The notes: generated by a model not told the origin, from the sequence alone. 64,000 nt of DNA from Puniceicoccus vermicola (GCF_014230055.1 NZ_JACHVA010000052.1:29222-93221); one strand, 5' to 3'; shown: positions 1 through 9,535, counted from the stretch's first letter. Made by a program: numbers and translations.

Positions 1-1
1 C

Positions 2-715
2 AGTTTTGAGAAGACGGTGGGGCCAGACGTGATCGAGCGATTCAATCTCTTCCCGGCTGGCAAGATCCAGGGGGCTCCGGCACCCGGCTATAGTAGTGGT
101 CAGGCCCTGGAGGCGATGGAAGAACTCGCGGCAGAAGTTCTGCCTGAGGGATACACTCTGGCCTGGACGGGTCAGGCCTATCAGGAACGGGCTTCGGCCA
201 ACACGTCGACCTACGCTTTTGCCTTCGGGATTGTCATGATCTTTCTGATTCTCGCGGCGCAATACGAACAATGGTCATTGCCGTTTGCGGTGATCACTGC
301 AGTTCCTTATGCGATTTTTGGCGCGATCGCTCTAGTATTTATTCGCGGGCTGGAGATCGATATCTACTTCCAGATCAGTCTGCTGGTCCTCACCGGTCTC
401 GCTGCGAAGAACGCGATTTTGATCGTCGAGTTCGCGGTGATGAAGCGCAAGGAGGGGATGAGCCGTCGGGATGCCGCGATTGAGGGCGCCAAGCTTCGTT
501 TCCGGCCGATCGTCATGACCTCGCTCGCCTTTATCCTTGGGGTGGTGCCACTGGCAGTGAGCTCAGGGGCCGGTGCGGCAAGCCGCCACTCCATCGGAAC
601 TGGAGTCATCGGAGGAATGTTGGCAGCGACCTTCATCTCCATCCTTTTCGTTCCCTTATTCTATCGGTTGATTGACCGAGCCGCGGATCACGAGAAGGTT
701 ATAGGAGAAAAATGA
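2..715 (+). CDS. RND efflux pump inner-membrane subunit, C-terminal part (5' end outside window)
   Basis: The reading frame is open from the first bases of the window and ends at 715, so only about 237 C-terminal residues of a protein normally a little over 1000 residues long are present. The visible part covers the end of the periplasmic porter region and the last transmembrane helices. The stretches [11 protein letters not shown] and [14 protein letters not shown], followed by RFRPIVMTS, are typical of the HAE1/AcrB proton-driven drug exporters (known family pattern). The stop overlaps the start of the outer-membrane factor gene by an ATGA, so the two are probably translationally coupled and form one tripartite efflux system. 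The substrate cannot be inferred from this fragment. Confidence 0.93.
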   Translation, partial: SFEKTVGPDVIERFNLFPAGKIQGAPAPGYSSGQALEAMEELAAEVLPEGYTLAWTGQAYQERASANTSTYAFAFGIVMIFLILAAQYEQWSLPFAVITAVPYAIFGAIALVFIRGLEIDIYFQISLLVLTGLAAKNAILIVEFAVMKRKEGMSRRDAAIEGAKLRFRPIVMTSLAFILGVVPLAVSSGAGAASRHSIGTGVIGGMLAATFISILFVPLFYRLIDRAADHEKVIGEK

Positions 716-2199
716 GAGGGAAATCTATGAAAGGAATTTTGAGTCTCGGAGCCGCGTCGGCGTTGTGGGTAATCACAGGTTGTTCGCTCGCTCCCGATTA
801 TGAGCGCCCAGAGGATGACTTTCCGTCTGAGCTTGGCTTGGCGGGAACGCTGAAGGACGGCGACAACGAAGATTCGCTCGATCAATGGTGGGAGGCCTTT
901 GATGATCCGACTCTAAACGAGTGGGTCGCCAAAACCCTCGAAGCCAATGGGGATCTCGGCGAGGCCGCGGCCCGCATTCGTCAGGCTCGAGCTCTCTACG
1001 GATTGGAAGCCGCGCAGCTCTGGCCGAATATCGACTTTGAGGGCACGGCCGCTCGGACGGAAGCCCCCGATTACCAAGTGTCTCCGGGGCAGGACAACCC
1101 CAGTAACCAGTTTGGTTTATCGGGACTCCTGAACTACGAGGTGGATCTCTTCAACAAGCTGGGTGATGCAAAAGATGCAGCTCGTGAGGATCTTCTCTCC
1201 ACCTCCTATGCCTTCTTCACTCTCCGGAACTCGTTGATTTCGGAAACGGTTTCAGCTTACTACGGACTTCAGTCCTCGGTGAACCAGCTGGCCTTGGCGC
1301 AGGAGACGATCCAAACCCGCGAGGAGGCTGTTGGTTTTCAGCAGAAGCGTTTTGATGCCGGATTCTCGACAGAGTTGGAGTTGCAACAGTCGAAGGCTGA
1401 ACTGGCGGATGCGAAGGTGAGGGTCCCTCAGTTTCAGGAAGCCATCCTGACTTATCAGACCTCGCTCTTGATTCTTTCCGGTGCCGATCCCTCGGCTTTC
1501 TGGAACCGGGATGTCTTTTCCGACGAGCCCAAGGAGCTGCCCGAGGTGCCAGAAGTGGCAGTAGACTTGATCCCTTCCTCGGTTCTGGAACGGCGCCCAG
1601 ACATTCTCTCGGCAGAAGCGGCCTTGCGTTCGACCTATGAGAACATCGGAGTCGCCAAGGCTCAGCGTTGGCCAAGCCTTTCCTTGGGCGCTCTTTTGGG
1701 CACATCGGCGGCGCAGTTCGACAATCTTTTCACCTCGCCCTCCCAGACTTGGAACATTGGGGCTAACGTGACCGGACCCATTATTGATTTTGGTCGTAAC
1801 AAGAATCGGGTCCTGGCGGCAGAGGCTCGTCAAGAAGAGGCCTTTTGGATCTACAAGAATACGGTGCGCGAGGCTTTCAGCGAAGTGAATGAATCGATTC
1901 TAACTCTTCGCTATCGTGAGGAGCTGGTTGCGGCCCGGGTGAATCAGGAGAAGGCTTCGAGCCGCCTCTTGGAGTTGGCCAAGGAGCAGTATGATGAGGG
2001 TTTCTCGGAGTATATTGATTACTTGGATGCCGAGCGTCAGTCGTTCGAGGCGGAATTAACTCTCGAAGAATCCCGGTTTCGTCGCCTGAATGCGGCCGTC
2101 AATCTGTTCAAGGCTCTTGGTGGAGGCTGGGAAGGCCAGTTGGACGAGTCGGCAATGGAGCCTTTTGATCCGCAGAACGGAGAGGAAGTCGAAGAGTAA
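712..2199 (+). CDS. Outer-membrane factor lipoprotein of RND efflux system (NodT/OprM-type)
   Basis: The protein has 495 residues, the usual size for TolC-like outer-membrane efflux lipoproteins. It starts with a signal sequence ending in a lipobox (VITGC), so it should be lipidated, and continues SLAPDYERP as in OprM/NodT proteins. Two OEP repeats follow, with the recognisable [17 protein letters not shown] and [15 protein letters not shown] segments. The first start overlaps the pump stop as ATGA behind AGGAGAAAA; a second ATG at 727 behind GAGAGGG would remove five residues and cannot be excluded. It should form the trimeric exit duct for the pump encoded just upstream. Confidence 0.94.
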   Translation: MRGKSMKGILSLGAASALWVITGCSLAPDYERPEDDFPSELGLAGTLKDGDNEDSLDQWWEAFDDPTLNEWVAKTLEANGDLGEAAARIRQARALYGLEAAQLWPNIDFEGTAARTEAPDYQVSPGQDNPSNQFGLSGLLNYEVDLFNKLGDAKDAAREDLLSTSYAFFTLRNSLISETVSAYYGLQSSVNQLALAQETIQTREEAVGFQQKRFDAGFSTELELQQSKAELADAKVRVPQFQEAILTYQTSLLILSGADPSAFWNRDVFSDEPKELPEVPEVAVDLIPSSVLERRPDILSAEAALRSTYENIGVAKAQRWPSLSLGALLGTSAAQFDNLFTSPSQTWNIGANVTGPIIDFGRNKNRVLAAEARQEEAFWIYKNTVREAFSEVNESILTLRYREELVAARVNQEKASSRLLELAKEQYDEGFSEYIDYLDAERQSFEAELTLEESRFRRLNAAVNLFKALGGGWEGQLDESAMEPFDPQNGEEVEE

Positions 2200-2259
2200 T
2201 CCGGGGCTGATTTACCCGATCCTCCTCACGGCTCGGCACACCTCCGAGCATTTTTGCCA

Positions 2260-2291
2260 AAAAAAGCCCCGCCTCTCGAGAGAGGCGGGGC
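2260..2291 (-). terminator. Intrinsic terminator for the small lipoprotein gene
   Basis: A perfect 12-bp inverted repeat (GCCCCGCCTCTC, two-base loop, complementary arm) at 2266-2291 is preceded on the plus strand by six A residues, which read as a T tract after the stem on the minus strand. It therefore fits termination of the minus-strand gene ending at 2355. It may also slow readthrough from the efflux operon, although no T tract follows on the plus strand. Confidence 0.85.
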
Positions 2292-2354
2292 GAAATCAAT
2301 TGCGGCTGCGACTCGAGTAGAATCTCTGTCGCGAATCAGGCCGCTTCGTTGAAA

Positions 2355-2564
2355 TTAGTTGGTGGCGTCTTCGACGGCGTCGCCAGTTTCCTCGGCGGCA
2401 TCTTGAACGGCGTCCGTGGTTTCATCGGCTGCGTTTTCAATCGCATCGCCGGTGTTATCTGCGGCGTCTTCCATGTTTCCGTCACAGCCCGTCATCACGA
2501 AGGCGGAACCTCCGATAGTGAGAAGCAAGGCGAGGAGTTGGAGTGCTTTCTTTGTCTGTTTCAT
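2355..2564 (-). CDS. Small Ala/Asp-rich lipoprotein with 11-residue repeats (entericidin-like)
   Basis: I place the start at the ATG at 2564, giving 69 residues beginning MKQTKKALQLL, because this begins directly with a signal peptide; an in-frame upstream start would add 28 residues with no signal character. The lipobox is VMTGC. The mature part is a run of 11-residue units (AADNTGDAIEN, AADETTDAVQD, AAEETGDAVED) predicted to be one amphipathic acidic helix. Size and architecture recall entericidin-like lipoproteins, but sequence-level homology is not claimed. Role unknown; likely periplasm-facing envelope protein. A strong terminator lies 60 bases downstream. Confidence 0.75.
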   Translation of the reverse strand: MKQTKKALQLLALLLTIGGSAFVMTGCDGNMEDAADNTGDAIENAADETTDAVQDAAEETGDAVEDATN

Positions 2565-2897
2565 AGTCTTTTCTTTGGATTGGGTCACTCCAGACATTTG
2601 TCGGAGTGAGTCATGTGGTTTGATTGAAAGTTTCTGGTTTTCGAGCAAGGAGCGAATCTTTTCGGGTTCATTCCCGTCGAGTTGATCCTCGCTCGAAATT
2701 GGCGTTAGTTAGTGAATTATGGTTTTAGTTCTATCAGAACGGCGGAAATGTAAAAGAAATAGGCCCTCATCCTTTTAGACGATGGTCTTGTTGTGCTCAA
2801 ATAAGAGCAAGGAAAAAGAAAACTTGGTAGGTGGGGGCGTGCATGGCAAGTTTTCCATGGTGAAAGGTTCAAGCTCGGAGGTTGATCAGGAGTCAGT

Positions 2898-3722
2898 ATG
2901 AAGAAGTCCGAAGAAAAAGAAAAAGGATTGTCGAGGGACGATCAGTCCGAGGTTCAGGAACGTTCCGGTCTGCGCTCGCCGGTGATTTACGAAGTGGTGC
3001 GGCAGGAGGGATACGAGGAGCTATCGCGTCCGGTGAAATCTTTGTGCTGGTCAGGCTTTGCCGCAGGGGTCGCCCTGAGTTTTTCCATTTATTGTAAGGC
3101 TTTTCTCTCGGTCGCTCTCCAAGATGTGCCGGCGGGGGAAGCTCTCTCGAACTTGGGATATACGGTCGGATTTGTCATCGTGGTTTTGGGGCGGATGCAA
3201 TTGTTCACCGAGAACACGATCACCGCCGTTCTTCCACTTTTCGCCGATTTTCGAGGAGTTCGTCTTTATGAAACTCTCCGGCTCTGGGGCATCGTCTTCT
3301 TGACCAATATGTTGGGCTCGTTTGCCTCCGCTCTGGGCGTCTGGAAGCTCCGGCTGCTACCCGATGAGAAGATCGAGGCCGTGGTGGATGTCTCCCGCCA
3401 TCTTGCAGAATACAGTTTCTGGGAGAACTTGGCTTATGGAGTTCCGGCGGGATTTCTGGTTGCGGCGATTGTCTGGCTGATGCCCGGAGCGAAGCAGGGT
3501 GGTTTCTGGATCGTGGTCCTTCTCAGTTTTATGATCCCGATGGGAGGTCTGACCCACGTGGTGGCGGGTTCGACCGAGTGGTTCTTTCTCGCTTTGGACG
3601 GGGAGGTTTCCTGGGCAACGAGTTGGGGGCAGGGGATTTTTCCCACGCTCTTGGGAAATATCCTCGGGGGGACGGGAATGTTCGCCGTGATCTGCTATGG
3701 GCAGGTCCAGGATGAGCTTTAG
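2898..3722 (+). CDS. Formate/nitrite transporter family protein (YfdC-like)
   Basis: This 274-residue membrane protein has a charged N-terminal tail of about 45 residues and then six hydrophobic segments, as expected for the pentameric FNT channel fold. The segment GRMQLFTENTITAVLPL matches the pattern I associate with the YfdC branch of the family, and GGLTHVVAGSTEWF lies in the position of the conserved second half-helix. FNT proteins pass small monovalent anions such as formate or nitrite; the YfdC branch has no firm substrate, so none is assigned. The gene stands alone between minus-strand genes. Confidence 0.85.
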   Translation: MKKSEEKEKGLSRDDQSEVQERSGLRSPVIYEVVRQEGYEELSRPVKSLCWSGFAAGVALSFSIYCKAFLSVALQDVPAGEALSNLGYTVGFVIVVLGRMQLFTENTITAVLPLFADFRGVRLYETLRLWGIVFLTNMLGSFASALGVWKLRLLPDEKIEAVVDVSRHLAEYSFWENLAYGVPAGFLVAAIVWLMPGAKQGGFWIVVLLSFMIPMGGLTHVVAGSTEWFFLALDGEVSWATSWGQGIFPTLLGNILGGTGMFAVICYGQVQDEL

Positions 3723-3797
3723 TTCGCGGACGAAAAGCAACGGTTTTGCGAGGCCGACTGGTCGACGGCAACTGCTCTGGCCGGAACTGCGAGGATC

Positions 3798-4001
3798 TTA
3801 ATTCTTGGGGTCCGGGTCTGAATCCTGTTGGGCACGACGTGCTGGATCGACCTGTTCCGCTTGCGGCTCGGCATAGGAGGTGCCCTTCTCGATATCCTTG
3901 TGGGTGGATTTACTTTTACGGGAAGTGCCAGACGAGAAAATGCCCACCATGAGGATGATTAAAAGAAGGATTCCGATGATGGCAAAAATGTATCCGTACA
4001 T
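3798..4001 (-). CDS. Small single-span membrane protein, unknown function
   Basis: A 67-residue frame begins with one clear transmembrane segment (YIFAIIGILLLIILMVGIF) followed by a basic stretch and then a polar acidic tail rich in Glu, Gln and Asp. This inside-positive layout is coherent for a real small membrane protein. No Shine-Dalgarno sequence is evident and I do not recognise a family. About 230 bases without a convincing gene separate it from the DUF1573 gene at 4234. Confidence 0.5.
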   Translation of the reverse strand: MYGYIFAIIGILLLIILMVGIFSSGTSRKSKSTHKDIEKGTSYAEPQAEQVDPARRAQQDSDPDPKN

Positions 4002-4233
4002 AGGCGATTAATTGGTTATTGGGTGAAACGAGGAAAGATGCGGGCTGGGCCGGGAGGCATCCGTCTCGGAATAGCGAGCTTCTTGATGAGTCTGGATAGT
4101 TTTGAAAACATCGTGTTGGATGGCAACGGGGCCTATCATCGTACTTATGGACGATTTCCATCCGTTAGATACTTCTGGTCTTGGTTGCACTGGGACTTCA
4201 GAGGGTTTTTACTAAGATTTATTAACTTTTTCC

Positions 4234-4902
4234 GTGAAAGCCCTTCTCCATAGCGTTTTTGGACTGCTTCCTCTGTTCTGCTTGGCGTCTCAGTTGAGCT
4301 TTGAGAACAAGAGCTTGGAGCTGCCCTGCGAACTCGGTCAGAAGGAGGTTATTGCGGTTTTTCCCTTTGAGAATAAGGGGGAGGAGCCCATCGCCATTGT
4401 CCATATTCGATCCACTTGTGGATGCACAGTCGCGGAGTGGGAAAAGAAAGAGTATGCCCCCGGAGAAAAGGGAGAGGTGCGCGCCGTATTCACCATCGGA
4501 GATCGAGTAGGACTTCAGCGTAAGGCCCTCGAGGTCATCACGGATGAGGAGGACGATGACACAACTCGTTTGACGCTCTCAACGACGATTCCCGAGTTGG
4601 GTAAAGTGCGGCCTGCGGTGGTTCTCTGGGATAGTGATCATGAAGGGGTGGAGAAAAGGGTCCGATTGATCACCCATCCGGGGGTTCGTTGGAAGATTCT
4701 CGATCCCTTGGTTAGTTTCCCGTTCCGGATTCGTGAAATCAAATCCGAAAAGAAGGATCAGATCTATTTGGGGATCACCCCAAAATCGGGCTCCAGCGTT
4801 CCCCGGGCGAAATTACGGTTTCAATTCACGAACGACGAAGGGATGTCGGAAACCAAGAATCTGCATCTGTTGGTGAAAACGCCGAGTTCGCCGAAAGATT
4901 AG
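4234..4902 (+). CDS. Secreted DUF1573 domain protein
   Basis: The 222-residue product starts at a GTG and has a short signal peptide (LLHSVFGLLPLFCLAS). It then carries the DUF1573 pattern: an Ig-like beta domain with FPFENKGEEPI and the conserved TCGC motif at residues 61-64, followed by YAPGEKGEV. DUF1573 proteins are exported proteins of Bacteroidota and Verrucomicrobiota whose function is not established. The stop overlaps the stop of the convergent ankyrin gene by three bases, so there is no room for a terminator between them. Confidence 0.8.
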   Translation: MKALLHSVFGLLPLFCLASQLSFENKSLELPCELGQKEVIAVFPFENKGEEPIAIVHIRSTCGCTVAEWEKKEYAPGEKGEVRAVFTIGDRVGLQRKALEVITDEEDDDTTRLTLSTTIPELGKVRPAVVLWDSDHEGVEKRVRLITHPGVRWKILDPLVSFPFRIREIKSEKKDQIYLGITPKSGSSVPRAKLRFQFTNDEGMSETKNLHLLVKTPSSPKD

Positions 4903-5465
4903 GATCGGCGGAATTGTCGGAGGAGGGTTCCGAAGGAGGATAAGATTCCCGTAGAGAGGCCGATCCGACTGCGGGCTCTTTCGTTCGCTCCTGCCTCGCG
5001 GAGATATTGCGCGGTTTCGGTCCGGCCGAACATAGAGGCGAAGAGAAGTGGAGTCATTCCTCCTCCGTTGTCGGCTTCGAGGTCGGCTCCGTGTTCGACG
5101 AGGATCTGTGCGACCTCCGTGTTTCCTTTGAAGGCGACGCCGCCGAGTGGGGTCTGGCCACGCGCATTGCGCTCATCGACCCGGGCTCCCGCTTTGAGTA
5201 ACCTCGCAACCGTTTCCTTTTCCCCGTGGTAGGCGGCGAGCATGAGAAGCGTGTTTCCCTTGGCATCCTTGAGATTTACTGGAAGCCCTGCCTGGATCAT
5301 CGGTTCGAGGATTTCCCAATCCCCGGAGCGTGCGGCATCCAAGGCCATGATCTGCAGCTGGGCATAGCGGTCTTCTTCTTGAGGGGTCGTTTGGGTTTCC
5401 ATGGTTTCGGGTCCGTTCATTGGATTTTCGTAGTGGGGCTCAGGCCTCGACTGGCTTTGCGCCAT
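4899..5465 (-). CDS. Ankyrin-repeat protein coupled to catalase (AnkB-like)
   Basis: The start at 5465 was chosen because GAGGAGG lies six bases upstream of this ATG; it gives 188 residues and a 26-base overlap with the catalase gene, implying translational coupling. Later ATGs lack a ribosome-binding site. From about residue 55 there are four ankyrin units, with hallmarks such as [24 protein letters not shown] and [11 protein letters not shown]. There is no signal peptide. A catalase-ankyrin pair is known from Pseudomonas aeruginosa (katB-ankB), where the ankyrin protein supports full catalase activity; the same role here is inferred from context. Confidence 0.85.
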   Translation of the reverse strand: MAQSQSRPEPHYENPMNGPETMETQTTPQEEDRYAQLQIMALDAARSGDWEILEPMIQAGLPVNLKDAKGNTLLMLAAYHGEKETVARLLKAGARVDERNARGQTPLGGVAFKGNTEVAQILVEHGADLEADNGGGMTPLLFASMFGRTETAQYLREAGANERARSRIGLSTGILSSFGTLLRQFRRS

Positions 5466-6912
5466 CGTTGCCCTCCTCAAGAGCGCGGCGGACGCCAGCA
5501 CCATAGTCGGGATCAGCTTGGTCGAAGTGGCCGAGTTGCCTTTGGATAATACTCTCGGGGACGCCCTCCATCGAACCGGCGATGTTATAAAAGAGCTGTT
5601 CTTTCTGATCGTCGCTCATGAGGCGGAAGAGCTCGCCGGCCTGAGTGTAATCATCGTTGCCGTCACGGTGATTGTAGCGGTCTGCATCTCCCGAAATGCG
5701 GAGAGGTGGCTCGGCAAAGCTTTCATCCTGCACCGGGCCGCCAAAGCTGTTTGGCTCGTAGTAGGCATCCGTGCCTTGGGGTGCGTCAAAACGCATGGGA
5801 CCGTCGGCATGGTAGTGGTTGACCTTGGCAGCTTTCGGCCGGTTGACCGGGATCATTTCGTAGTGTGTTCCCACCCGATAGCGGTGAGAGTCGGCGTAGG
5901 AGAAGATCCGGGCCTGAAGCATTTTGTCGGGAGAGAATCCGATTCCAGGGACGATGTTCGAAGGGCTGAAAGAGGATTGTTCCACCTCGGCAAAATAGTT
6001 CTGCGGATTGCGATTGAGCTCCAGAATGCCGACGTCGATGAGTGGATAGTCAGAATGCGACCACACCTTGGTCAGATCGAAAGGGTTCCAACGATAGGTC
6101 TCCGCTTCTTTCTCGGGCATGATTTGCACGCAGAAACGCCATTTGGGAAAGTCACCCCTCTCGATCGATTCATAGAGGTCTCGCTGCGAGCTTTCTCGGT
6201 CTTCGGAGACGATTCGGGCTGCCTCCTCGTTGCTGAGGGTTTCGATTCCCTGGAGGGTCTTGAAGTGGAACTTTACCCAGAATCGTTCGTCGTTCGCATT
6301 GATGAAGCTGTAGGTGTGGCTGCCGTAGCCGTTCACGTGACGGTAGCCGCGGGGTAGTCCTCGGTCGGACATCAAAATCGTGACCTGATGGAGGCTCTCG
6401 GGGCTTAGAGACCAGAAATCCCAGGCGGCGGTCATGTTTCGAAGATTTGTCCGGGGATGACGCTTTTGCGTATGAATGAAGTCGGGGAATTTATACGGAT
6501 CGCGGACGAAGAAGACCGGAGTGTTGTTGCCCACGAGGTCCCAGTTGCCTTGTTCGGTGTAGAATTTCAGGGCAAACCCACGGACGTCGCGCTCCGCGTC
6601 AGCAGCCCCGCGTTCTCCGGCGACCGTAGAAAATCGGAGAAAGCATTCCGTCTCCTTGCCGATCTCGCCAAAGATCGCCGCTTTGCTGTACTCGGTAATG
6701 TCGTGGGTGATGGTGAGTTTCCCGTAGGCAGCGGATCCCTTGGCGTGTACGGTGCGCTCCGGAATGCGCTCCCGGTTTTGGTGGGCAAGCTTTTCGAGGA
6801 GCTGATAGTCCTGCATGAGCAACGGACCCCGCGGACCGGCACTTAGAGAATTCTGGTTGTCGGCGATTGGGTTTCCGGCCGATGTCGTTAGGGTTGGTTC
6901 TTTCTGGCTCAT
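5440..6912 (-). CDS. katA: Monofunctional haem catalase
   Basis: The 490-residue product is a complete small-subunit catalase that disproportionates hydrogen peroxide. Key residues are visible: distal His56 ([13 protein letters not shown]), Asn130 in the [11 protein letters not shown] loop, and the proximal haem-ligand Tyr339 in [12 protein letters not shown]. There is no signal peptide, so it should be cytoplasmic. It is divergent from an OxyR-type regulator and overlaps the downstream ankyrin gene, forming a katA-ank operon likely induced by peroxide. The katA symbol refers to family membership rather than a proven orthologue of one named gene. Confidence 0.95.
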   Translation of the reverse strand: MSQKEPTLTTSAGNPIADNQNSLSAGPRGPLLMQDYQLLEKLAHQNRERIPERTVHAKGSAAYGKLTITHDITEYSKAAIFGEIGKETECFLRFSTVAGERGAADAERDVRGFALKFYTEQGNWDLVGNNTPVFFVRDPYKFPDFIHTQKRHPRTNLRNMTAAWDFWSLSPESLHQVTILMSDRGLPRGYRHVNGYGSHTYSFINANDERFWVKFHFKTLQGIETLSNEEAARIVSEDRESSQRDLYESIERGDFPKWRFCVQIMPEKEAETYRWNPFDLTKVWSHSDYPLIDVGILELNRNPQNYFAEVEQSSFSPSNIVPGIGFSPDKMLQARIFSYADSHRYRVGTHYEMIPVNRPKAAKVNHYHADGPMRFDAPQGTDAYYEPNSFGGPVQDESFAEPPLRISGDADRYNHRDGNDDYTQAGELFRLMSDDQKEQLFYNIAGSMEGVPESIIQRQLGHFDQADPDYGAGVRRALEEGNDGAKPVEA

Positions 6913-7048
6913 TTTTTTGATTCGGTTTCTAGGTTTTCTGCGCGCTCCTTCGGCTCGAGGCCGCTTATCGCTTACTTCTGCTAGATCATATCATCCAGGT
7001 TGATATTTGTGAAATATTTCGTTTTCATGGAAATCATTGATATCATCT
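6913..7048. promoter_or_regulatory. Divergent katA/oxyR control region
   Basis: The 136 bases between catalase and oxyR are AT-rich near oxyR. They hold a perfect 10-bp palindrome GAAATATTTC at 7011-7020, and two related stretches, CATATCATC near 6987 and GATATCATC near 7039. Divergent LysR-type regulators usually bind such a region and control both directions. Which of these bases form the operator cannot be decided from one copy. Confidence 0.45.
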
Positions 7049-7945
7049 ATGGAAGTTCATCAGGTTCGGTATTTTGTGGAGGTGGTGCGCTTGGGGAATT
7101 TTACCCGGGCCGCGGAGCGGTGTCATGTGACCCAGCCGACCCTGAGTCACCAGATTCGGAAGTTGGAAGACGAACTGGGCGAGCCCTTACTACAGCGTCG
7201 GAAAAAGGGAACCGCGCCTACCTTTTTCGGTGAGCGATTCTATCCGCGGGCTCTTCGTATTCTTGAAGAGATTGAGAGCGCGAAGGAGGACGCTCTTTCG
7301 TTTTCGACTGAGATCCGGGGAAGGTTGAGGCTCGGCGCGATCCCCACAGTCGCCCCGTACTTGCTACCAGCCCTCATTCGGGAGGCGACGATTCGGTATC
7401 CGGGGTTGTATTTTGAAGTCTCGGAAGAGCCGACCCATGAATTGCTAGCTCAGATGAGACGCGGCTCTTTGGACTTGGCCCTGGTCAGCCCGCCGATTCT
7501 TGGGGAGGACTGGAATTTTCAAAAAATTTGCGATGACGAGCTTCTGGTTACCCTCCCAAAGGATCATTCATTGGCGGGGGAGAAGGCCATTGCCTTGGTG
7601 GACATCGTCGATCGGCCCCTCGTTCTCATGAAAGAAACTCACTGTCTCCGGGGGCAAACGTTGCAGCTCTGTCAGCGAGCCCAAATCGAGCCAGAAGTGA
7701 GGATCGAGAGTTCCCAGTTGGATACCGTATTGGCGATGGTCGAGATTGGTCTCGGGCTCTCCATTACGCCCAAAATGGCACTTCCTTTTCTGGGGGGAAG
7801 AGACGTTGTTTTTCGTTCCCTGGCGCCGGATCCTCAGTTTCGAAGGGTAAGTCTTGCTTGGCCGAAGCAAACCAGCCGTACCCGCGCCTTCGATGCTTTT
7901 TTGCAGGTAGCCGGAGAATTGCCCGAAATGGGGCCACCGTCCTAG
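7049..7945 (+). CDS. oxyR: OxyR-type hydrogen peroxide sensor, LysR family
   Basis: The product has 298 residues from the ATG at 7049; a TTG at 7037 is a less likely start. The N-terminal helix-turn-helix (FTRAAERCHVTQPTLSHQI) is typical of LysR regulators. In the sensor domain the segment THCLRGQTLQLC places cysteines at residues 199 and 208, nine apart as in the OxyR disulfide switch, followed by the conserved MVEIGLGLSITPKMALP region. With catalase divergent from it, this is a confident OxyR that activates katA-ank on oxidation. It converges closely on the next minus-strand gene, with only four bases between stops. Confidence 0.93.
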   Translation: MEVHQVRYFVEVVRLGNFTRAAERCHVTQPTLSHQIRKLEDELGEPLLQRRKKGTAPTFFGERFYPRALRILEEIESAKEDALSFSTEIRGRLRLGAIPTVAPYLLPALIREATIRYPGLYFEVSEEPTHELLAQMRRGSLDLALVSPPILGEDWNFQKICDDELLVTLPKDHSLAGEKAIALVDIVDRPLVLMKETHCLRGQTLQLCQRAQIEPEVRIESSQLDTVLAMVEIGLGLSITPKMALPFLGGRDVVFRSLAPDPQFRRVSLAWPKQTSRTRAFDAFLQVAGELPEMGPPS

Positions 7946-7949
7946 CGCT

Positions 7950-8507
7950 TCAAATCAGAGTGTTCTCGTCGAGCTCATCGTCGTCGTCGTCGATGGGGTC
8001 ATGCTTTACCGGCTTGGGTTGCTTCGGGGGGGCGGGGGGCTTTTCTTCCAGTTTCTCCTCTTCGACCGGGACGACGATTTTTTCCTCCGCCGGTCCGAGA
8101 ATGGGTTCTTGGACTGGTTCAGGTTCTTCGGCGGGGGCGACTGGTTCTTCTTGCACGAGCGGGATGGACGATGAGGCCTCTTCGTGAACCTTTTGGAAAA
8201 GATCTCGGCAGCGCTCTTGCATAAGCTCGTAGTCGGATCCGGGGGCAAACCCATGTTCCTTGGCCTCAGTCAGCACTGCGCGCAGCTCGTTGACCGGATC
8301 CTCCACTTTCCAGAGAAGCTCCTTCATCGTTTCATCGGAGTCTGACTGGGCAGCCTCGCCAAGTCGGAAGGGGATCTCGACTGCGGCGGCAGTCATACGG
8401 TTCCGCAACGGGAAGTCTTCAATGCCGCGGCTAAAGTCGAAAATTGAATCTGTAAGGAGGGAAGCCTCTTTCCAGAGCGGATATTCGGTAAAATTTTGGT
8501 AAGGCAT
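7950..8507 (-). CDS. Four-helix-bundle-like protein with acidic proline-rich tail
   Basis: Starting at the ATG at 8507 the product has 185 residues. The first 100 or so resemble the four-helix-bundle proteins first named after 23S rRNA intervening sequences: YPLWKEASLLTDSIFDF, then RNRMTAAAVEIPFRLGEAA in place of the usual Ala-x-Ser-Ile-Pro-x-Asn-x-Glu segment. The rest is low complexity, rich in Pro, Glu and Lys, ending in a run of aspartates. No function is established for this family. The match is by eye and divergent, so the assignment is tentative. It probably shares a transcript with the gene upstream at 8557-9177. Confidence 0.6.
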   Translation of the reverse strand: MPYQNFTEYPLWKEASLLTDSIFDFSRGIEDFPLRNRMTAAAVEIPFRLGEAAQSDSDETMKELLWKVEDPVNELRAVLTEAKEHGFAPGSDYELMQERCRDLFQKVHEEASSSIPLVQEEPVAPAEEPEPVQEPILGPAEEKIVVPVEEEKLEEKPPAPPKQPKPVKHDPIDDDDDELDENTLI

Positions 8508-8556
8508 GAGAGAAGAGATAGTGTTGGTATGGTTCGCGGTCAATGCGCAGGCGAGG

Positions 8557-9177
8557 TTATCGCCTTCTCCGATCGTCGGAGAAGAGCTCCATCTGTGGGG
8601 CTTTCACCATGTCGTAGATCTTGAGAAGCCGCAGGAGGTGGAGTGCTTCCGATTTTTGGTAGCTGTAGTTGGCCTCGATCCCCTGAAGGAGATTTTCCAA
8701 AATGGTGCGGAAGGTGATGATGAAGTCGATCCCGTGTTCTTTCAGCAATTGGATCGACTCCTCGCGATGTGGCTCCGTAGACGGAAGGCCGGGGAGAACG
8801 AGGATTCGGGTGACCGGATCGACCTTTCCGATCAGATCTTGATCTTCGGCAAAATACTTTTCGACGGCATCCAGCACGTCTTTCTTGAGGAAATCAAAGA
8901 TCTTACTGCTCTGCTTCAGCATCCGGGGGGTGAATGAAGAGGTGTGCCATCCTTTGACGACTACCAGGGCCCGATGGATCGACTGAATGTCTCCCGAAAA
9001 GAGCTGAAATCCGCGCGAGGCACTGGGCTCTTCAGGAGCTGGGTTGTAGACTAAGAGATCGACTTCTTCATCTGCGCGTTTCTTGCGAGCCTGCACCTGG
9101 TATTTCCGTAATTGACGAACCAGAAATCCGTTCAATTCGAAATACTCTCGAACAATGTTTTCATCAAATCCTGCCAC
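8557..9177 (-). CDS. Conserved-looking protein of unknown function
   Basis: A 206-residue soluble protein starting at GTG. I do not recognise the family. The N-terminal half has an arrangement (NGFLVRQLRKYQ, then EEVDLLVYN, then RALVVVKGWHT) reminiscent of the core of restriction-endonuclease-like folds, where an acidic residue precedes a strand carrying Lys; the usual E-x-K is not intact, so nuclease activity is not proposed. The C-terminal half is helical and ends in a basic SDDRRRR tail. A REP-like repeat cluster lies immediately upstream of its start. Confidence 0.6.
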   Translation of the reverse strand: MAGFDENIVREYFELNGFLVRQLRKYQVQARKKRADEEVDLLVYNPAPEEPSASRGFQLFSGDIQSIHRALVVVKGWHTSSFTPRMLKQSSKIFDFLKKDVLDAVEKYFAEDQDLIGKVDPVTRILVLPGLPSTEPHREESIQLLKEHGIDFIITFRTILENLLQGIEANYSYQKSEALHLLRLLKIYDMVKAPQMELFSDDRRRR

Positions 9178-9311
9178 GATCTACTCTATGAGTCTCCTGT
9201 GATAGATGATGTCGGCTCGCCCGGAGGGTTCAAGCCCGAAGGAACTCACGGAGTCGGCCCGATTGCGTTTGTTCCGGACGGAACCGAGGAAGAGTTTCTG
9301 CGACCGCAGGC

Positions 9312-9505
9312 CCGCGCAGCTAAAGCTGAGCGGCTTCTTATTTCGGCGACTCACCCAAGCACCGGCTGCTTGAGCTGCCGACACGTTTGAGCGGTTACTC
9401 CGAGTAGGGGAGTAGCTTCAGCTGCCCCCATTGCGTTTTTTTGGCCGGTATCTTGGCAGAGCCTTCTGCGATCGCAGGACCGCGCAGCTAAAGCTGAGCG
9501 GCTAC
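9312..9505. repeat. REP-like palindrome cluster, family 1, locus 1
   Basis: Three kinds of short hairpin alternate here. Type A at 9312-9333 and 9480-9501 has arms CCGC-G-CAGC and GCTG-A-GCGG around a TAAA loop. Type B at 9407-9428 has GGGG and CCCC arms around AGTAGCTTCAGCTG. Type C at 9363-9380 is CGGCTGCTTGAGCTGCCG. The block from about 9340 to 9430 recurs with few differences at 59620-59710, about 50 kb away, so this is a dispersed intergenic repeat rather than a local terminator. It fills the space between two minus-strand genes. Confidence 0.85.
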
Positions 9506-9535
9506 TTTTTCCGCACAACGGGTTTCAGGCTCAAT

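Noticed and set aside
5518..6357. Long plus-strand frame of 279 residues inside catalase
   Set aside because: It is the antisense shadow of the catalase gene, has no ribosome-binding site and no recognisable family; catalase motifs are unambiguous.
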